Below are positions 54,527 through 63,629 of a DNA stretch of 64,000 bases, piece by piece (positions within the stretch are counted from its first letter, which is position 1; the number at the start of each line of letters is the position of its first letter). Made by a program: the position numbers and the translations under genes. This DNA comes from Pseudomonas chlororaphis subsp. piscium (GTDB lineage: Bacteria > Pseudomonadota > Gammaproteobacteria > Pseudomonadales > Pseudomonadaceae), in contig NZ_CP027707.1 of NCBI RefSeq assembly GCF_003850345.1, forward strand, positions 1,426,001 to 1,490,000. The letters are read 5' to 3'. The notes under the pieces were generated by a model. That model had not been told where the DNA came from and did no database searches. It worked only from the letters and a program-made list of their open reading frames with translations.

Positions 54527-54560
54527 AAAAAAGGTGCGACCCGAGGGGCGCACCTTTTTT
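54527..54560 (-). terminator. Terminator of the PiT gene (bidirectional)
   Basis: AAAAAAGGTGCG and CGCACCTTTTTT form the stem, with T runs on both strands, 18 nt after the transporter stop. Confidence 0.9.
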
Positions 54561-54577
54561 GTCGCGGGCTGAGCGAA

Positions 54578-56053
54578 TCAGGTCCCGAGGGCTTTCGAGG
54601 CCAGCCAGAACAGGCCGGCCGACAGCGCCACGGTCGCCGGCAGGGTCAGCACCCAGGCCAGCAGGATGGTGCGCACGGTGCCGCTTTGCAGGCCGCTTTT
54701 GTTGGCGACCATGGTCCCGGCCACACCCGAAGACAGCACGTGGGTGGTCGATACCGGCAGGCTGAAGATATTGGCCATGCCGATCAGGCCAGCGGCGGTG
54801 ATTTGCGCCGACATGCCCTGGGCATAGGTCATGCCTTGCTTGCCGATCTTCTCACCGATGGTCTGTACCACACGTTTCCAGCCGATCATGGTCCCCAGGC
54901 CAAGGGCCAGAGCCACGGCCAGGATCACCCAGAACGGCGCGTATTCGGTGGTGGCGGTCAGGTCTTTGCGCAGCTTGTCCAGGTCAGCCTTTTCACGGGC
55001 CGCGAGGTTCGGCAGCTTGCCGACTTTCTTCGCGGTGTCATCCAGGCAGAGCAGGTAGCGACGCACTTCGATGCGGCTTTCGGCCGGCAGCGAGTGGTAA
55101 TCGGCAACGCCCTTGAGGGTGCCCAGCAGCGCCTCGATGGTCGGTTCGGTCTGCTGCGGGTTGCAGCGGAACTTGCCTGGCAGGTCGTCTTTCACGCTTT
55201 TGCCCAGGGCCAGGAACTCGCCCAGGGAGTCCTGGTTGCGCTGATAGAACTGGCTCAGGTGCAGGGTAGCGTCGCGAGTACGTTCGATCTGGTAGGTGGT
55301 GCTGTTCAGGTCGAGCACGAACTGTGCGGGCACGATACCTATCAGTACCAGCATGATCAGGCCGATGCCTTTCTGGCCATCATTGGAGCCGTGCACGAAG
55401 CTCACGGCCATGGCCGAGATCACCAGGACCAGGCGGTTCCAGAAGGGCGGGTGTTTCTTGTCGTCGATCTTGCGGCGGTCTTCCGGGGTCTTGTGCATCT
55501 TCGAGATCGGGCGCCACCACTTCAGGCCGATCAGCACCAGGGCGGCGATCAGGAAGCCGGCCATTGGCGAGAACACCAGGGAAGCACCGATGTCGATCGC
55601 CTTCTGCCAGTTCACGCCATCGCCCAGCGGGATGTCGTTGAGCAGGGCATTGGCCAGGCCGACGCCGAGGATCGAACCGATCAGGGTGTGGGAGCTGGAG
55701 GCGGGAATACCGAAGTACCAGGTGCCCAGGTTCCAGGTGATGGCCGCGGCCAGCAACGAGAAGACCATGGCCAGGCCGTGGCCGGTGTTGACATTGATCA
55801 GCAGCTCGACCGGCAGCAGATGGACGATGGCATAGGCCACGCCGACGCCGCCCAGCAGCACACCGAGGAAATTGAATACACCGGAAAAGAATACGGCCAG
55901 GTGCGGCGGCATGGCTTTGGTGTAGATAACAGTGGCAACCGCATTTGCGGTGTCATGAAAGCCGTTGATGAACTCGTAGGCGAGGACAAAAGCCAGGGCG
56001 AGCAAGAGGCTCACAAGCACCCAAGCATCCAGTCCGCTGAATAAATCGATCAT
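54578..56053 (-). CDS. PiT-family low-affinity phosphate transporter
   Basis: 491-residue inner-membrane transporter. Two halves carry the PiT signature: GFHDTANAVAT (31-41) and GSNDGQKGIG, equivalent to the two GxNDxxxA-type motifs. They are separated by a large cytoplasmic loop (about residues 250-380) typical of PitA. Transport of inorganic phosphate with H+ (possibly as metal-phosphate) is known for the family. Single gene; the SD is weak. Confidence 0.92.
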   Translation of the reverse strand: MIDLFSGLDAWVLVSLLLALAFVLAYEFINGFHDTANAVATVIYTKAMPPHLAVFFSGVFNFLGVLLGGVGVAYAIVHLLPVELLINVNTGHGLAMVFSLLAAAITWNLGTWYFGIPASSSHTLIGSILGVGLANALLNDIPLGDGVNWQKAIDIGASLVFSPMAGFLIAALVLIGLKWWRPISKMHKTPEDRRKIDDKKHPPFWNRLVLVISAMAVSFVHGSNDGQKGIGLIMLVLIGIVPAQFVLDLNSTTYQIERTRDATLHLSQFYQRNQDSLGEFLALGKSVKDDLPGKFRCNPQQTEPTIEALLGTLKGVADYHSLPAESRIEVRRYLLCLDDTAKKVGKLPNLAAREKADLDKLRKDLTATTEYAPFWVILAVALALGLGTMIGWKRVVQTIGEKIGKQGMTYAQGMSAQITAAGLIGMANIFSLPVSTTHVLSSGVAGTMVANKSGLQSGTVRTILLAWVLTLPATVALSAGLFWLASKALGT

Positions 56054-56406
56054 GAAGGTTTTCTGACCCGGTCATAAGGGGGCGCGATTATGCCAGAAAA
56101 CCCTGGTAATCGATGCACTAGGTGCTGGTTGGTAACATTCTTCAACGAAAAAACCGGAGGCAGGCCAATGGCCATGCCTTTTTTCGGGGCATGGGCAAGC
56201 CATTGATTTTACTGGGGCTCATCCTCAAGGTCAGGGGCGCAATGCTCAGCCAAACGTCTCAAACGCTTGTATGAAATTTCAGTTCCATGACACTTTTTGA
56301 GTCCTTGAGGCCCATTCGCTGCTATGCGGCTGGCACCTGCCCGGCCTTGCGATCGGCATTAATCCGCAAGGGCACCGAGCAATGCGAAAGCTTCAGGCGA
56401 ACAGCA
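56054..56406. other. Intergenic region with terminator-like hairpin
   Basis: 353 nt. Promoter side of the PiT gene at the left. A hairpin with paired GGCC arms (AGGCAGGCC..GGCCATGCCT, 56157-56178) followed by six T lies on the plus strand, with no plus-strand gene in front of it. No coding sequence supported. Confidence 0.45.
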
Positions 56407-56607
56407 TCACGGCTGTTCTGCCTTGAGCTCTTTTTCCATCTTTTGCAGTTCTTGGGTAAATGCCTGGTCGAGAATGCTGGCGCGCTTGCGCCAAGGTTTG
56501 CGTTCCGGTTCAGGCTGGGCGGCGTAGGTGGTGACTTCGCCTCCGTAAACTTCCTTGTAACGTTGTTCCTGGCGCTCAAGTTCCGCGCGCAGTTCGTCTT
56601 TCGTCAC
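56407..56607 (-). CDS. Small hypothetical protein, charged
   Basis: 66 residues from a GTG start ([20 protein letters not shown].. when read as Met) with an AGG 8 nt before it. Hydrophilic, helical, basic centre ([11 protein letters not shown]) and charged end ([15 protein letters not shown]). No domain recognised. An ATG at 56670 in the same frame would give 87 residues, but the added stretch looks unlike the rest. Probably a conserved Pseudomonas hypothetical. Confidence 0.55.
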   Translation of the reverse strand: MTKDELRAELERQEQRYKEVYGGEVTTYAAQPEPERKPWRKRASILDQAFTQELQKMEKELKAEQP

Positions 56608-57248
56608 AGTGTTACCTAATTGAGTTGAGATAATTCCGGCGATACGCATTGCCTCGATCGGGTTTATCAAACCGCCGCGTACCCGCCTCGATTAACGGAG
56701 CCAGGAGTGCGATGGGGTTCGCTAAACCGCTTCTTGTTGCATGCGGCCACGCCACCGGATAAGAACAGCTGTCGTAGCAACAGTTTCTTTTTTGCAAACG
56801 CATTGGCCGGGCATATTGGAATGAGCGTCAAGCGCTTGCTGCAGGAAGCGTCACTTACCTGGACGCACCTGATGATACTGCCGAATGCAGAAAAGCGTCG
56901 GTGATCACTCTACTCATTATAGCGGCGGCCATGAATAACTCTATCGGCAATAAGTTAAAAATCATCAACTTGATATCAGGGTTTTGTTACACGAAAGTTT
57001 TAATCCGGATGACGAGAGTGGTCATCCAGCAGTTCTGTAACAAGGCCTGACAAGTTGCACGAACTAACACATGGCATGAGAGTTTTATTGGCGGCGGAAA
57101 AAAGTCGCGTCGGGCAGGCAGCGCTCCCGGGATGGATTGCGATTACCGGTCGACGGTTCGATAATCGCCCAATGTTGGCCGTGCAGGCTTGTGCATCCTT
57201 TCCAGTACGGCTTGTAATAAGCCAGACTTCCGTCGCAGAGAACCTGAA
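56608..57248. promoter_or_regulatory. AT-rich intergenic region upstream of pcaR
   Basis: 641 nt, clearly less GC-rich than its surroundings. No convincing gene: the short open frames lack SDs and family features. A perfect GGATGAC/GTCATCC palindrome is at 57007-57027. A PcaR-like operator lies at 57156-57170. The promoter of pcaR should be close to the latter. Confidence 0.5.
57156..57170 (+). promoter_or_regulatory. PcaR-like operator upstream of pcaR
   Basis: GTTCGATAATCGCCC differs in one base from the 15-bp sequence GTTCGATAATCGCAC that I recall as the PcaR target in P. putida. It lies 79 nt before the pcaR start, suited to autoregulation. Confidence 0.65.
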
Positions 57249-58091
57249 ATGAACGATCAATTGCGTAATTCCTTCGCTTCCGCCGCGCCACCGATTGTCG
57301 CTTCGCCGGCCAAGCGGATTCAGGCGCTGACGGGGGATCCGGATTTCATGACCTCTCTGGCTCGCGGCCTGGCAGTGGTCCAGGCCTTTCAGGAGCGCAA
57401 GCGCCATCTGACCATCGCCCAGATCAGCCATCGCACGGAGATTCCCCGTGCCGCCGTGCGCCGCTGCCTGCACACCTTGATCAAGCTCGGTTACGCCACC
57501 ACCGACGGCCGGACCTATTCGTTGCTGCCCAAGGTGCTGACGCTGGGGCACGCCTATCTGTCTTCCACGCCGCTGGCGGTGTCGGCCCAGCCTTACCTGG
57601 ACCGCATGAGCGAGCAACTGCACGAAGCCTGCAACATGGCCACCCTGGAAGGCGACGACATTCTGTACATCGCCCGTTCGGCCACCACCCAGCGCCTGAT
57701 CTCGGTCGATCTCTCGGTCGGTGGGCGCCTGCCGGCCTACTGCACATCCATGGGCCGGATCCTGCTGGCGGCGCTGGATGACGCTTCGTTGCGCGAATAC
57801 CTCGACCATGCCGACCTGCAAGCCAAGACCAGTCGTACCCTGCACACGCCGGAGGCGCTGCTCGAATGCCTGCAACAGGTCAGGCAGCAGGGCTGGTGCA
57901 TCGTCGATCAGGAACTGGAGCAAGGCCTGCGCTCCATCGCCGTACCGGTGTACGACGCCTCGGGCCAGGTGCTGGCCGCGCTCAACGTCAGTACCCATGC
58001 CGGCCGCGTCAGCCGTGCCGAGCTGGAGCAGCGCTTTTTGCCGGGCCTGCTCAGCGCCAGTCGCGACCTCAGCGCCCAATTGTTCGCTTGA
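57249..58091 (+). CDS. pcaR: IclR-family regulator of beta-ketoadipate pathway, PcaR
   Basis: 280 residues. N-terminal winged helix (SLARGLAVVQAFQERKRHLTIAQISHRTEIPRAAVRRCLHTL) and C-terminal IclR effector domain (LPAYCTSMGRILLAALDDASLREYL, GWCIVDQELEQGLRSIAVPVYD). Its position before pcaK-pcaIJF and the matching operators support PcaR, which activates pca genes when beta-ketoadipate is present. The start at MNDQLRNSFAS is chosen; 20 codons upstream look non-coding. Confidence 0.92.
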   Translation: MNDQLRNSFASAAPPIVASPAKRIQALTGDPDFMTSLARGLAVVQAFQERKRHLTIAQISHRTEIPRAAVRRCLHTLIKLGYATTDGRTYSLLPKVLTLGHAYLSSTPLAVSAQPYLDRMSEQLHEACNMATLEGDDILYIARSATTQRLISVDLSVGGRLPAYCTSMGRILLAALDDASLREYLDHADLQAKTSRTLHTPEALLECLQQVRQQGWCIVDQELEQGLRSIAVPVYDASGQVLAALNVSTHAGRVSRAELEQRFLPGLLSASRDLSAQLFA

Positions 58092-58400
58092 AGGCTGCCT
58101 GCTTAAGCTGTTCGATAAACGCACAGATACGCGCTTGCTTAATTGACGCTCTTTCCCTTGCCTCATTAATGTCGCGGCAGCGTCATCCGGCCATTGGAGC
58201 TCTGCCTCTCCAATGGTCGTGTGGCGACCCCATAATAATGAAGAGGCCAACCCCCATGAGCATCGCCCGCGCGTCCAGCCGCGCCCCTTTATCCTGCCTT
58301 CGCCTGCCGATGGCCTGATCCCGCAAGACCCTTTTCGATCTGAACCGACCAGCCCTGGCTGGCACCTGTTCGCCTGCGTTTTTCGCGTGGAATAAAAATA
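58092..58400. promoter_or_regulatory. pcaR-pcaK spacer with PcaR-like operator and hairpin
   Basis: 309 nt. GTTCGATAAACGCAC (58110-58124) is a one-base variant of the PcaR operator. A perfect 9-bp inverted repeat CCATTGGAG/CTCCAATGG (58191-58216) follows without a T run. AATAAAAA (58391-58398) just before the pcaK ATG fits the Crc/Hfq AAnAANAA motif. Short open frames here are not supported as genes. Confidence 0.6.
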
Positions 58401-59747
58401 ATGAACCAGCCTCAATCCGCTGTAGGGAACTGCCTCGACGTGCAGTCCTTTATCAATGCCCAGCCGCTGTCGCGCTATCAGTGGCGGGTGGTGATCCTGT
58501 GTTTCCTGATTGTCTTCCTCGATGGCCTCGATACCGCGGCCATGGGCTTTATCGCGCCGGCGCTGTCCCAGGATTGGGGTATCGATCGCGCCAGCCTCGG
58601 CCCGGTAATGAGTGCGGCGCTGATCGGCATGGTGTTCGGGGCGCTGGGCTCCGGCCCGCTGGCTGACCGCTTCGGGCGCAAAGTGGTGCTGGTGGGGGCG
58701 GTGCTGCTGTTCGGGGCCTTCAGCCTGGCGTCGGCCTACAGCAGCAATGTCGACCAGTTGCTGGTACTGCGTTTCCTCACCGGCCTGGGTCTGGGCGCCG
58801 GCATGCCGAATGCCACCACGCTGCTCTCCGAGTACACCCCCGAACGCCACAAGTCGTTGCTGGTAACCAGCATGTTCTGTGGTTTCAACCTGGGCATGGC
58901 CGGCGGCGGTTTCATTTCCGCCAAGCTGATTCCGGCGTTCGGCTGGCACAGCCTGCTGCTGATCGGCGGGGTCCTGCCGCTGATCCTGGCAGTGGTGTTG
59001 CTGGCCTGGCTGCCGGAGTCGGCGCGTTACCTGGTGGTGCGTAATCGTGGCACCGACAAGGTGCGCAAGGCCCTGGCGCCAATCGAGCCAGGCACGGTCG
59101 GCCAGGCCGCGAGCTTCAGCGTGCCGGAACAGAAGACGGTGAAGGCGCGCAACGTGTTTGCGGTGATTTTCTCCGGCACCTACAGCGCTGGCACCTTGCT
59201 GTTGTGGCTGACCTATTTCATGGGGCTGGTGATCGTGTACCTGCTGACCAGCTGGCTGCCGACCCTGATGCGCGACAGCGGCGCGAGCATGGAGCAGGCG
59301 GCCTTTATCGGCGCGCTGTTCCAGTTCGGTGGGGTACTCAGCGCCGTGGCGGTGGGCTGGGCCATGGACCGCTTCAACCCGCACAAGGTCATCGGCACCT
59401 TCTACCTGCTGGCCGGGGTCTTCGCCTACGCGGTCGGGCAAAGCCTGGGCAACATCACCTTGCTGGCGACTCTGGTACTGGTCGCCGGCATGTGCGTCAA
59501 CGGTGCGCAGTCGGCGATGCCGTCCCTGGCCGCGCGCTTCTATCCGACCCAGGGCCGCGCCACTGGCGTGTCGTGGATGCTCGGCATCGGTCGCTTCGGG
59601 GCAATCCTCGGGGCCTGGATGGGCGCCACGCTGCTGGGGCTGGGCTGGAACTTCGAGCAGGTGCTGACCGCGCTGGTGATCCCGGCGGCGCTGGCGACCA
59701 CGGCGGTGGTGATCAAGGGCATGGTCAGCCATGCGGATGCGACCTGA
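58401..59747 (+). CDS. pcaK: 4-Hydroxybenzoate/protocatechuate transporter PcaK
   Basis: 448-residue MFS transporter of the aromatic acid:H+ symporter group, with 12 helices. DGLDTAAMGFIAPAL (41-55) holds the Asp in helix 1 characteristic of PcaK, and GPLADRFGRKVVL is the loop 2-3 motif. It takes up 4-hydroxybenzoate and protocatechuate and, in P. putida, acts in chemotaxis to them. It follows pcaR after an operator. A hairpin (AGCGCTCC/GGAGCGCT) follows at 59755-59775. Confidence 0.9.
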   Translation: MNQPQSAVGNCLDVQSFINAQPLSRYQWRVVILCFLIVFLDGLDTAAMGFIAPALSQDWGIDRASLGPVMSAALIGMVFGALGSGPLADRFGRKVVLVGAVLLFGAFSLASAYSSNVDQLLVLRFLTGLGLGAGMPNATTLLSEYTPERHKSLLVTSMFCGFNLGMAGGGFISAKLIPAFGWHSLLLIGGVLPLILAVVLLAWLPESARYLVVRNRGTDKVRKALAPIEPGTVGQAASFSVPEQKTVKARNVFAVIFSGTYSAGTLLLWLTYFMGLVIVYLLTSWLPTLMRDSGASMEQAAFIGALFQFGGVLSAVAVGWAMDRFNPHKVIGTFYLLAGVFAYAVGQSLGNITLLATLVLVAGMCVNGAQSAMPSLAARFYPTQGRATGVSWMLGIGRFGAILGAWMGATLLGLGWNFEQVLTALVIPAALATTAVVIKGMVSHADAT

Positions 59748-59782
59748 GCGAATGAGCGCTCCTGAAGGGAGCGCTGAATACC

Positions 59783-59897
59783 TGTAGCCGCTGCCGCAGG
59801 CTGCGATCGACCCGGGCCGCGTTCGGAGAACGGTCGCGAAGATCTTTGGATCGCTGAAGGCCTTCGGCCTTATCGCAGCCTGCGGCAGCGGCTGCAG
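59783..59897. repeat. REP-like inverted repeat of a second family
   Basis: GTAGCCGCTGCCGCAGGCTG and CAGCCTGCGGCAGCGGCTGC arms are about 65 nt apart, with an inner AAGGCCTTCGGCCTT hairpin. This family (GTAGCCGCTGCCG) differs from REPs 1-8. Confidence 0.8.
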
Positions 59898-59923
59898 CGC
59901 AATCGATAGTCAGACAACAATCC

Positions 59924-59957
59924 GTTCGATAAACGAACGCTCAGTCGATTATCGGAT
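59924..59957 (+). promoter_or_regulatory. PcaR-like double operator before pcaI
   Basis: GTTCGATAAACGAAC (59924-59938), followed by an inverted partner GTCGATTATCGGAT (59944-59957) in which the core CGATAATCG is visible on the minus strand. It lies about 100 nt before pcaI, suited to PcaR activation. Confidence 0.65.
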
Positions 59958-60032
59958 TGTTTGGGTTTTTCCCCCGGCTTAATCTTCAGTCACTCAGGCA
60001 GCATTCCATGCGCCTTTTTCTTCCAGTCGCTC

Positions 60033-60047
60033 AATAACAATCGGGAG
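60033..60047 (+). promoter_or_regulatory. Possible Crc/Hfq target at the pcaI ribosome site
   Basis: AATAACAA (60033-60040) matches the AAnAAnAA motif bound by Hfq with Crc in Pseudomonas, and lies immediately before the SD GGGAG (60043-60047). Translational catabolite repression is inferred. Confidence 0.5.
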
Positions 60048-60055
60048 ATCCCTCC

Positions 60056-60913
60056 ATGGCTGAAATCCTTTCGCTGCACGACGCGGTGAAGCAGTTCGTC
60101 AACGACGGCGATACCGTCGCGCTCGAAGGCTTCACCCACCTGATCCCTACGGCCGCGGGTCACGAAATCATTCGCCAGGGCAAAAAAGACCTGACCCTGG
60201 TACGGATGACCCCTGATCTGATCTACGACCAGTTGATCGGTGCCGGTTGTGCCCGCAAGCTGATTTTCTCCTGGGGCGGCAACCCGGGCGTGGGTTCCCT
60301 GCATCGCCTGCGGGACGCGGTCGAGAAGCAATGGCCCCATGCCCTGGAAATCGAAGAACACAGCCACGCCGACCTGGCCAATGCCTACGTGGCGGGCGCC
60401 TCTGGCCTGCCATTCGCGGTCTTGCGCGCTTATGCCGGCTCCGACCTGCCTAAGGTCAACCCGCTGATCAAGAGCGTGACCTGCCCATTCACCGGTGAAG
60501 TGCTGGCGGCAGTGCCATCGGTACGCCCTGACGTCACCGTGATCCATGCGCAGAAAGCCGACCGCAAGGGCAACGTGCTGCTGTGGGGCATCCTCGGCGT
60601 GCAGAAGGAGGCAGCCCTGGCCGCCAAACGCTGCATCGTCACCGTGGAAGAAATCGTCGACGACCTGAACGCCCCGATGAACGCCTGCGTGCTGCCGACC
60701 TGGGCCCTGAGCGCGGTCTGCCACGTACCGGGCGGCGCCCATCCGTCCTACGCCCACGGTTACACCGAGCGCGACAACATCTTCTACCAGGCCTGGGACC
60801 CGATCGCCCGCGACCGTGAAACCTTCACCGCCTGGATCAACGAATACATCCGCGGCAGCGCCGACTTCAGCGAATTCCAGGCCAAGCTGGCCGCAGCAAC
60901 GGGGGCCAAATAA
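60056..60913 (+). CDS. pcaI: 3-Oxoadipate CoA-transferase subunit A (CatI-sized)
   Basis: 285 residues. CoA-transferase family I alpha subunit: DGDTVALEGFTHLIPTAAGHEIIRQGKKDLTLVRMT, KLIFSWGGNPGVGSLHRLRDA. It transfers CoA from succinyl-CoA to beta-ketoadipate, together with subunit B. At 285 residues it is longer than classical PcaI (about 231) and matches the CatI type (about 282-285). Its stop overlaps the ATG of subunit B by one base. SD GGGAG. Confidence 0.9.
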   Translation: MAEILSLHDAVKQFVNDGDTVALEGFTHLIPTAAGHEIIRQGKKDLTLVRMTPDLIYDQLIGAGCARKLIFSWGGNPGVGSLHRLRDAVEKQWPHALEIEEHSHADLANAYVAGASGLPFAVLRAYAGSDLPKVNPLIKSVTCPFTGEVLAAVPSVRPDVTVIHAQKADRKGNVLLWGILGVQKEAALAAKRCIVTVEEIVDDLNAPMNACVLPTWALSAVCHVPGGAHPSYAHGYTERDNIFYQAWDPIARDRETFTAWINEYIRGSADFSEFQAKLAAATGAK

Positions 60914-61692
60914 TGACTTACTCCACCAATGAAATGATGACCGTTGCCGCCGCCCGCCGTCTGCAGAACGGCTCGGTGTGTTTTGTCGGGATTGGCCTGC
61001 CGTCCAAGGCCGCCAACCTGGCGCGCCTGACCTCGTCGCCGGACGTGGTGCTGATCTATGAATCCGGCCCGATCGGCGCCAAGCCTAGCGTGCTGCCGCT
61101 GTCCATCGGTGACGGCGAACTGGCCGAGACCGCGGACACCGTGGTGCCGACCGGCGAGATCTTCCGCTACTGGCTGCAAGGCGGGCGTATCGACGTCGGT
61201 TTCCTCGGCGCCGCCCAGGTCGACCGTTTCGGCAACATCAACACCACGGTGGTCGGCGACTACCACCAGCCGAAAGTCCGCCTGCCAGGTGCTGGCGGTG
61301 CGCCGGAGATCGCCGGCTCGGCCAAGAGCGTGCTGATCATCCTCAAGCAGTCGTCGCGTTCCTTTGTCGACAAACTCGACTTCATCACCTCGGTCGGTCA
61401 CGGCGAAGGCGGCGATTCGCGCAAACGCCTGGGCCTGCCAGGGGCCGGGCCGGTGGGGATCATCACCGACCTGTGCATCATGGAGCCCGAAGCCGGTACC
61501 CATGAGTTCGTGGTCACCTCGCTGCACCCGGGCGTGACCCGCGAGCAGGTGGTCGCCGCCACCGGCTGGGCGATCCGTTTCGCCGACCAGGTCGCGGAAA
61601 CCGCCGCGCCGACCGAGATCGAATTGACCGCCCTGCGCGACCTGGAAGCCCGCACCGCCGCGGCCCATGGTCAAACCCCGGGAGAAGCCTGA
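60913..61692 (+). CDS. pcaJ: 3-Oxoadipate CoA-transferase subunit B (CatJ-sized)
   Basis: 259 residues, beta subunit of family I CoA-transferases. [15 protein letters not shown] (25-39) and [10 protein letters not shown] (47-56, catalytic Glu50 in the E-S-G motif) are visible, as are [19 protein letters not shown] and [13 protein letters not shown]. CatJ-sized rather than PcaJ-sized (about 213). Starts on the last base of the pcaI stop and ends overlapping the pcaF start by one base: tight translational coupling. Confidence 0.9.
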   Translation: MTYSTNEMMTVAAARRLQNGSVCFVGIGLPSKAANLARLTSSPDVVLIYESGPIGAKPSVLPLSIGDGELAETADTVVPTGEIFRYWLQGGRIDVGFLGAAQVDRFGNINTTVVGDYHQPKVRLPGAGGAPEIAGSAKSVLIILKQSSRSFVDKLDFITSVGHGEGGDSRKRLGLPGAGPVGIITDLCIMEPEAGTHEFVVTSLHPGVTREQVVAATGWAIRFADQVAETAAPTEIELTALRDLEARTAAAHGQTPGEA

Positions 61693-62894
61693 TGCGCGAA
61701 GTGTTTATCTGTGACGCCATTCGTACCCCCATCGGCCGCTTTGGTGGCGGCCTGTCGACCGTCCGTGCCGACGACCTGGCCGCTGCGCCGATCAAGGCGC
61801 TGATCGAGCGCAACCCGTCGGTGGACTGGAGCGCGGTGGACGAGGTGTTCCTCGGCTGCGCCAACCAGGCCGGCGAAGACAATCGCAACGTGGCGCGCAT
61901 GGCGCTGCTGCTGGCCGGGCTGCCGGAAACCATTCCGGGCGTGACCCTCAACCGCCTGTGCGCTTCGGGCATGGATGCCATCGGCACCGCCTTCCGCGCC
62001 ATCGCCAGCGGCGAGATGGAGCTGGCCATCGCTGGCGGCGTCGAGTCGATGTCCCGCGCGCCCTTTGTCATGGGCAAGGCCGACACCGCCTTTTCGCGCA
62101 ACATGAAGCTGGAAGACACCACCATCGGCTGGCGTTTCATCAACCCGCTGATGAAGGCCCAGTACGGCGTGGATGCCATGCCGCAAACCGCCGACAACGT
62201 CGCCGATGACTATCAGGTGTCGCGCGCCGACCAGGACGCGTTCGCCCTGCGCAGCCAGCAGCGTACCGCCGCGGCGCAGGCCGCCGGGTTCTTCGCCGAG
62301 GAAATCGTCCCGGTGCGTATCGTCCACAAGAAGGGCGAGACCGTTGTAGAACAGGACGAACATCCGCGGGCCGATACCTCGCTGGAAACCCTGAGCAAAC
62401 TCAAGCCGGTCAACGGCCCGGACAAGACCGTCACCGCCGGCAACGCCTCGGGTGTCAACGATGGGGCGGCGGCGCTGATCCTGGCGTCGGCCGAGGCGGT
62501 GAAAAAGCACGGTCTGACTGCCCGTGCCCGAGTGCTGGGCATGGCCAGCGCCGGCGTCGCGCCACGGGTGATGGGCATCGGCCCGGTGCCGGCGGTGCGC
62601 AAGTTGACCGAACGCCTGGGCGTGGCGGTCAGCGATTTTGATGTGATCGAACTCAACGAAGCCTTCGCTAGCCAGGGCCTGGCGGTGTTGCGCGAACTGG
62701 GACTGGCGGACGACGCGCCACAGGTCAACCCCAACGGCGGTGCCATCGCCCTTGGCCACCCACTGGGCATGAGCGGCGCGCGCCTGGTATTGACCGCGCT
62801 GCACCACCTGGAAAAAACCGGTGGCAAGAAAGGCCTGGCGACCATGTGTGTGGGTGTCGGCCAGGGCCTGGCATTGGCCATTGAGCGCGTCTGA
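61692..62894 (+). CDS. pcaF: Beta-ketoadipyl-CoA thiolase
   Basis: 400 residues, thiolase II. The active Cys is Cys90 ([15 protein letters not shown]). His356 ([16 protein letters not shown]) and Cys386 (MCVGVGQG) complete the triad. It cleaves beta-ketoadipyl-CoA to succinyl-CoA and acetyl-CoA, the last step of the pathway. Gene order pcaI-J-F with one-base overlaps makes one transcript. Confidence 0.96.
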   Translation: MREVFICDAIRTPIGRFGGGLSTVRADDLAAAPIKALIERNPSVDWSAVDEVFLGCANQAGEDNRNVARMALLLAGLPETIPGVTLNRLCASGMDAIGTAFRAIASGEMELAIAGGVESMSRAPFVMGKADTAFSRNMKLEDTTIGWRFINPLMKAQYGVDAMPQTADNVADDYQVSRADQDAFALRSQQRTAAAQAAGFFAEEIVPVRIVHKKGETVVEQDEHPRADTSLETLSKLKPVNGPDKTVTAGNASGVNDGAAALILASAEAVKKHGLTARARVLGMASAGVAPRVMGIGPVPAVRKLTERLGVAVSDFDVIELNEAFASQGLAVLRELGLADDAPQVNPNGGAIALGHPLGMSGARLVLTALHHLEKTGGKKGLATMCVGVGQGLALAIERV

Positions 62895-62923
62895 CGCGCT
62901 TCTTACAAGAACGAGGATCGAGC

Positions 62924-63628
62924 ATGACCGACAAGCCCGGTTACCGGCGCCCGCAACCAGGTACTCAGCCTGAGTACCTGCACCCGGCCTACAAATCCAC
63001 CAACACCCGCTCGCCGTCCAAGCCGCTGGTGTTCCTGCCCCATTCGCTGTCGGAAATCACCGGCCCGACCATCGGCGCCGATTACCTGCAGGACAAGGAT
63101 AACGACCTGACCGCCCAGCATGCCGGCGAGCCCCAGGGCGAACGCATCATCATCCACGGCCGGGTGCTGGACGAGAACGGCCTGCCGGTGCCGGGGATCC
63201 TGGTGGAGATCTGGCAGGCCAACGCCGCCGGTCGCTACAACCACGACCGTGACCTGCACGATGCGCCGCTGGACCCGAACTTCACCGGCACCGGGCGCAC
63301 TGTCACCGACGCCGATGGCTGGTACCAGTTCCAGACCATCAAGCCCGGCGCCTATCCCTGGGGTAACCACCACAACGCCTGGCGTCCGGCGCATATCCAC
63401 TTCTCGCTGTTCGGGCCGAGCATCCTCACGCGCCTGGTGACCCAGATGTATTTCCCCGGCGACCCGCTGCTGGCCTATGACCCGATCTACAACTGCGTGC
63501 CGGACACCAGCGCCAAGGAACGCCTGATCGCCAGCTTCGACCTGGAGAAAACCATTCCGTCCTACGCCCTCGGCTACCGTTGGGACATCGTCTTGCGCGG
63601 CCGCGATGCCACGCCGATGGAGAAATAA
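62924..63628 (+). CDS. pcaH: Protocatechuate 3,4-dioxygenase beta subunit
   Basis: 234 residues, intradiol dioxygenase. The non-heme Fe(III) ligands are seen as Tyr105 (AAGRYNHDRD), Tyr144 (PGAYPWGNHH), His157 and His159 (WRPAHIHFS), each three residues before the P. putida numbering (Tyr408/447, His460/462 in the combined numbering). It ring-cleaves protocatechuate between C3 and C4. SD GAGGA. 29 nt after pcaF. Confidence 0.96.
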   Translation: MTDKPGYRRPQPGTQPEYLHPAYKSTNTRSPSKPLVFLPHSLSEITGPTIGADYLQDKDNDLTAQHAGEPQGERIIIHGRVLDENGLPVPGILVEIWQANAAGRYNHDRDLHDAPLDPNFTGTGRTVTDADGWYQFQTIKPGAYPWGNHHNAWRPAHIHFSLFGPSILTRLVTQMYFPGDPLLAYDPIYNCVPDTSAKERLIASFDLEKTIPSYALGYRWDIVLRGRDATPMEK

Positions 63629-63629
63629 G

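Noticed and set aside
56707..56904. 65-codon plus-strand frame upstream of pcaR
   Set aside because: No SD, odd composition, and the region is AT-rich promoter-like DNA; not conserved in any pattern I recognise.
58213..58395. 60-codon frame between pcaR and pcaK as a leader peptide
   Set aside because: No SD or regulatory codon run; overlaps the hairpin and has shadow-like composition.
57000..59732. 910-codon open frame on the minus strand across pcaR and pcaK
   Set aside because: It is antisense to two well recognised genes, has no domain or SD, and its composition (His/Gln/Arg/Gly-rich) is that of a GC-rich shadow frame.
59783..59897. Inverted repeat considered as terminator of pcaK
   Set aside because: The arms are 20 nt with a loop of about 65 nt and no T run; it fits a second REP-like family better.
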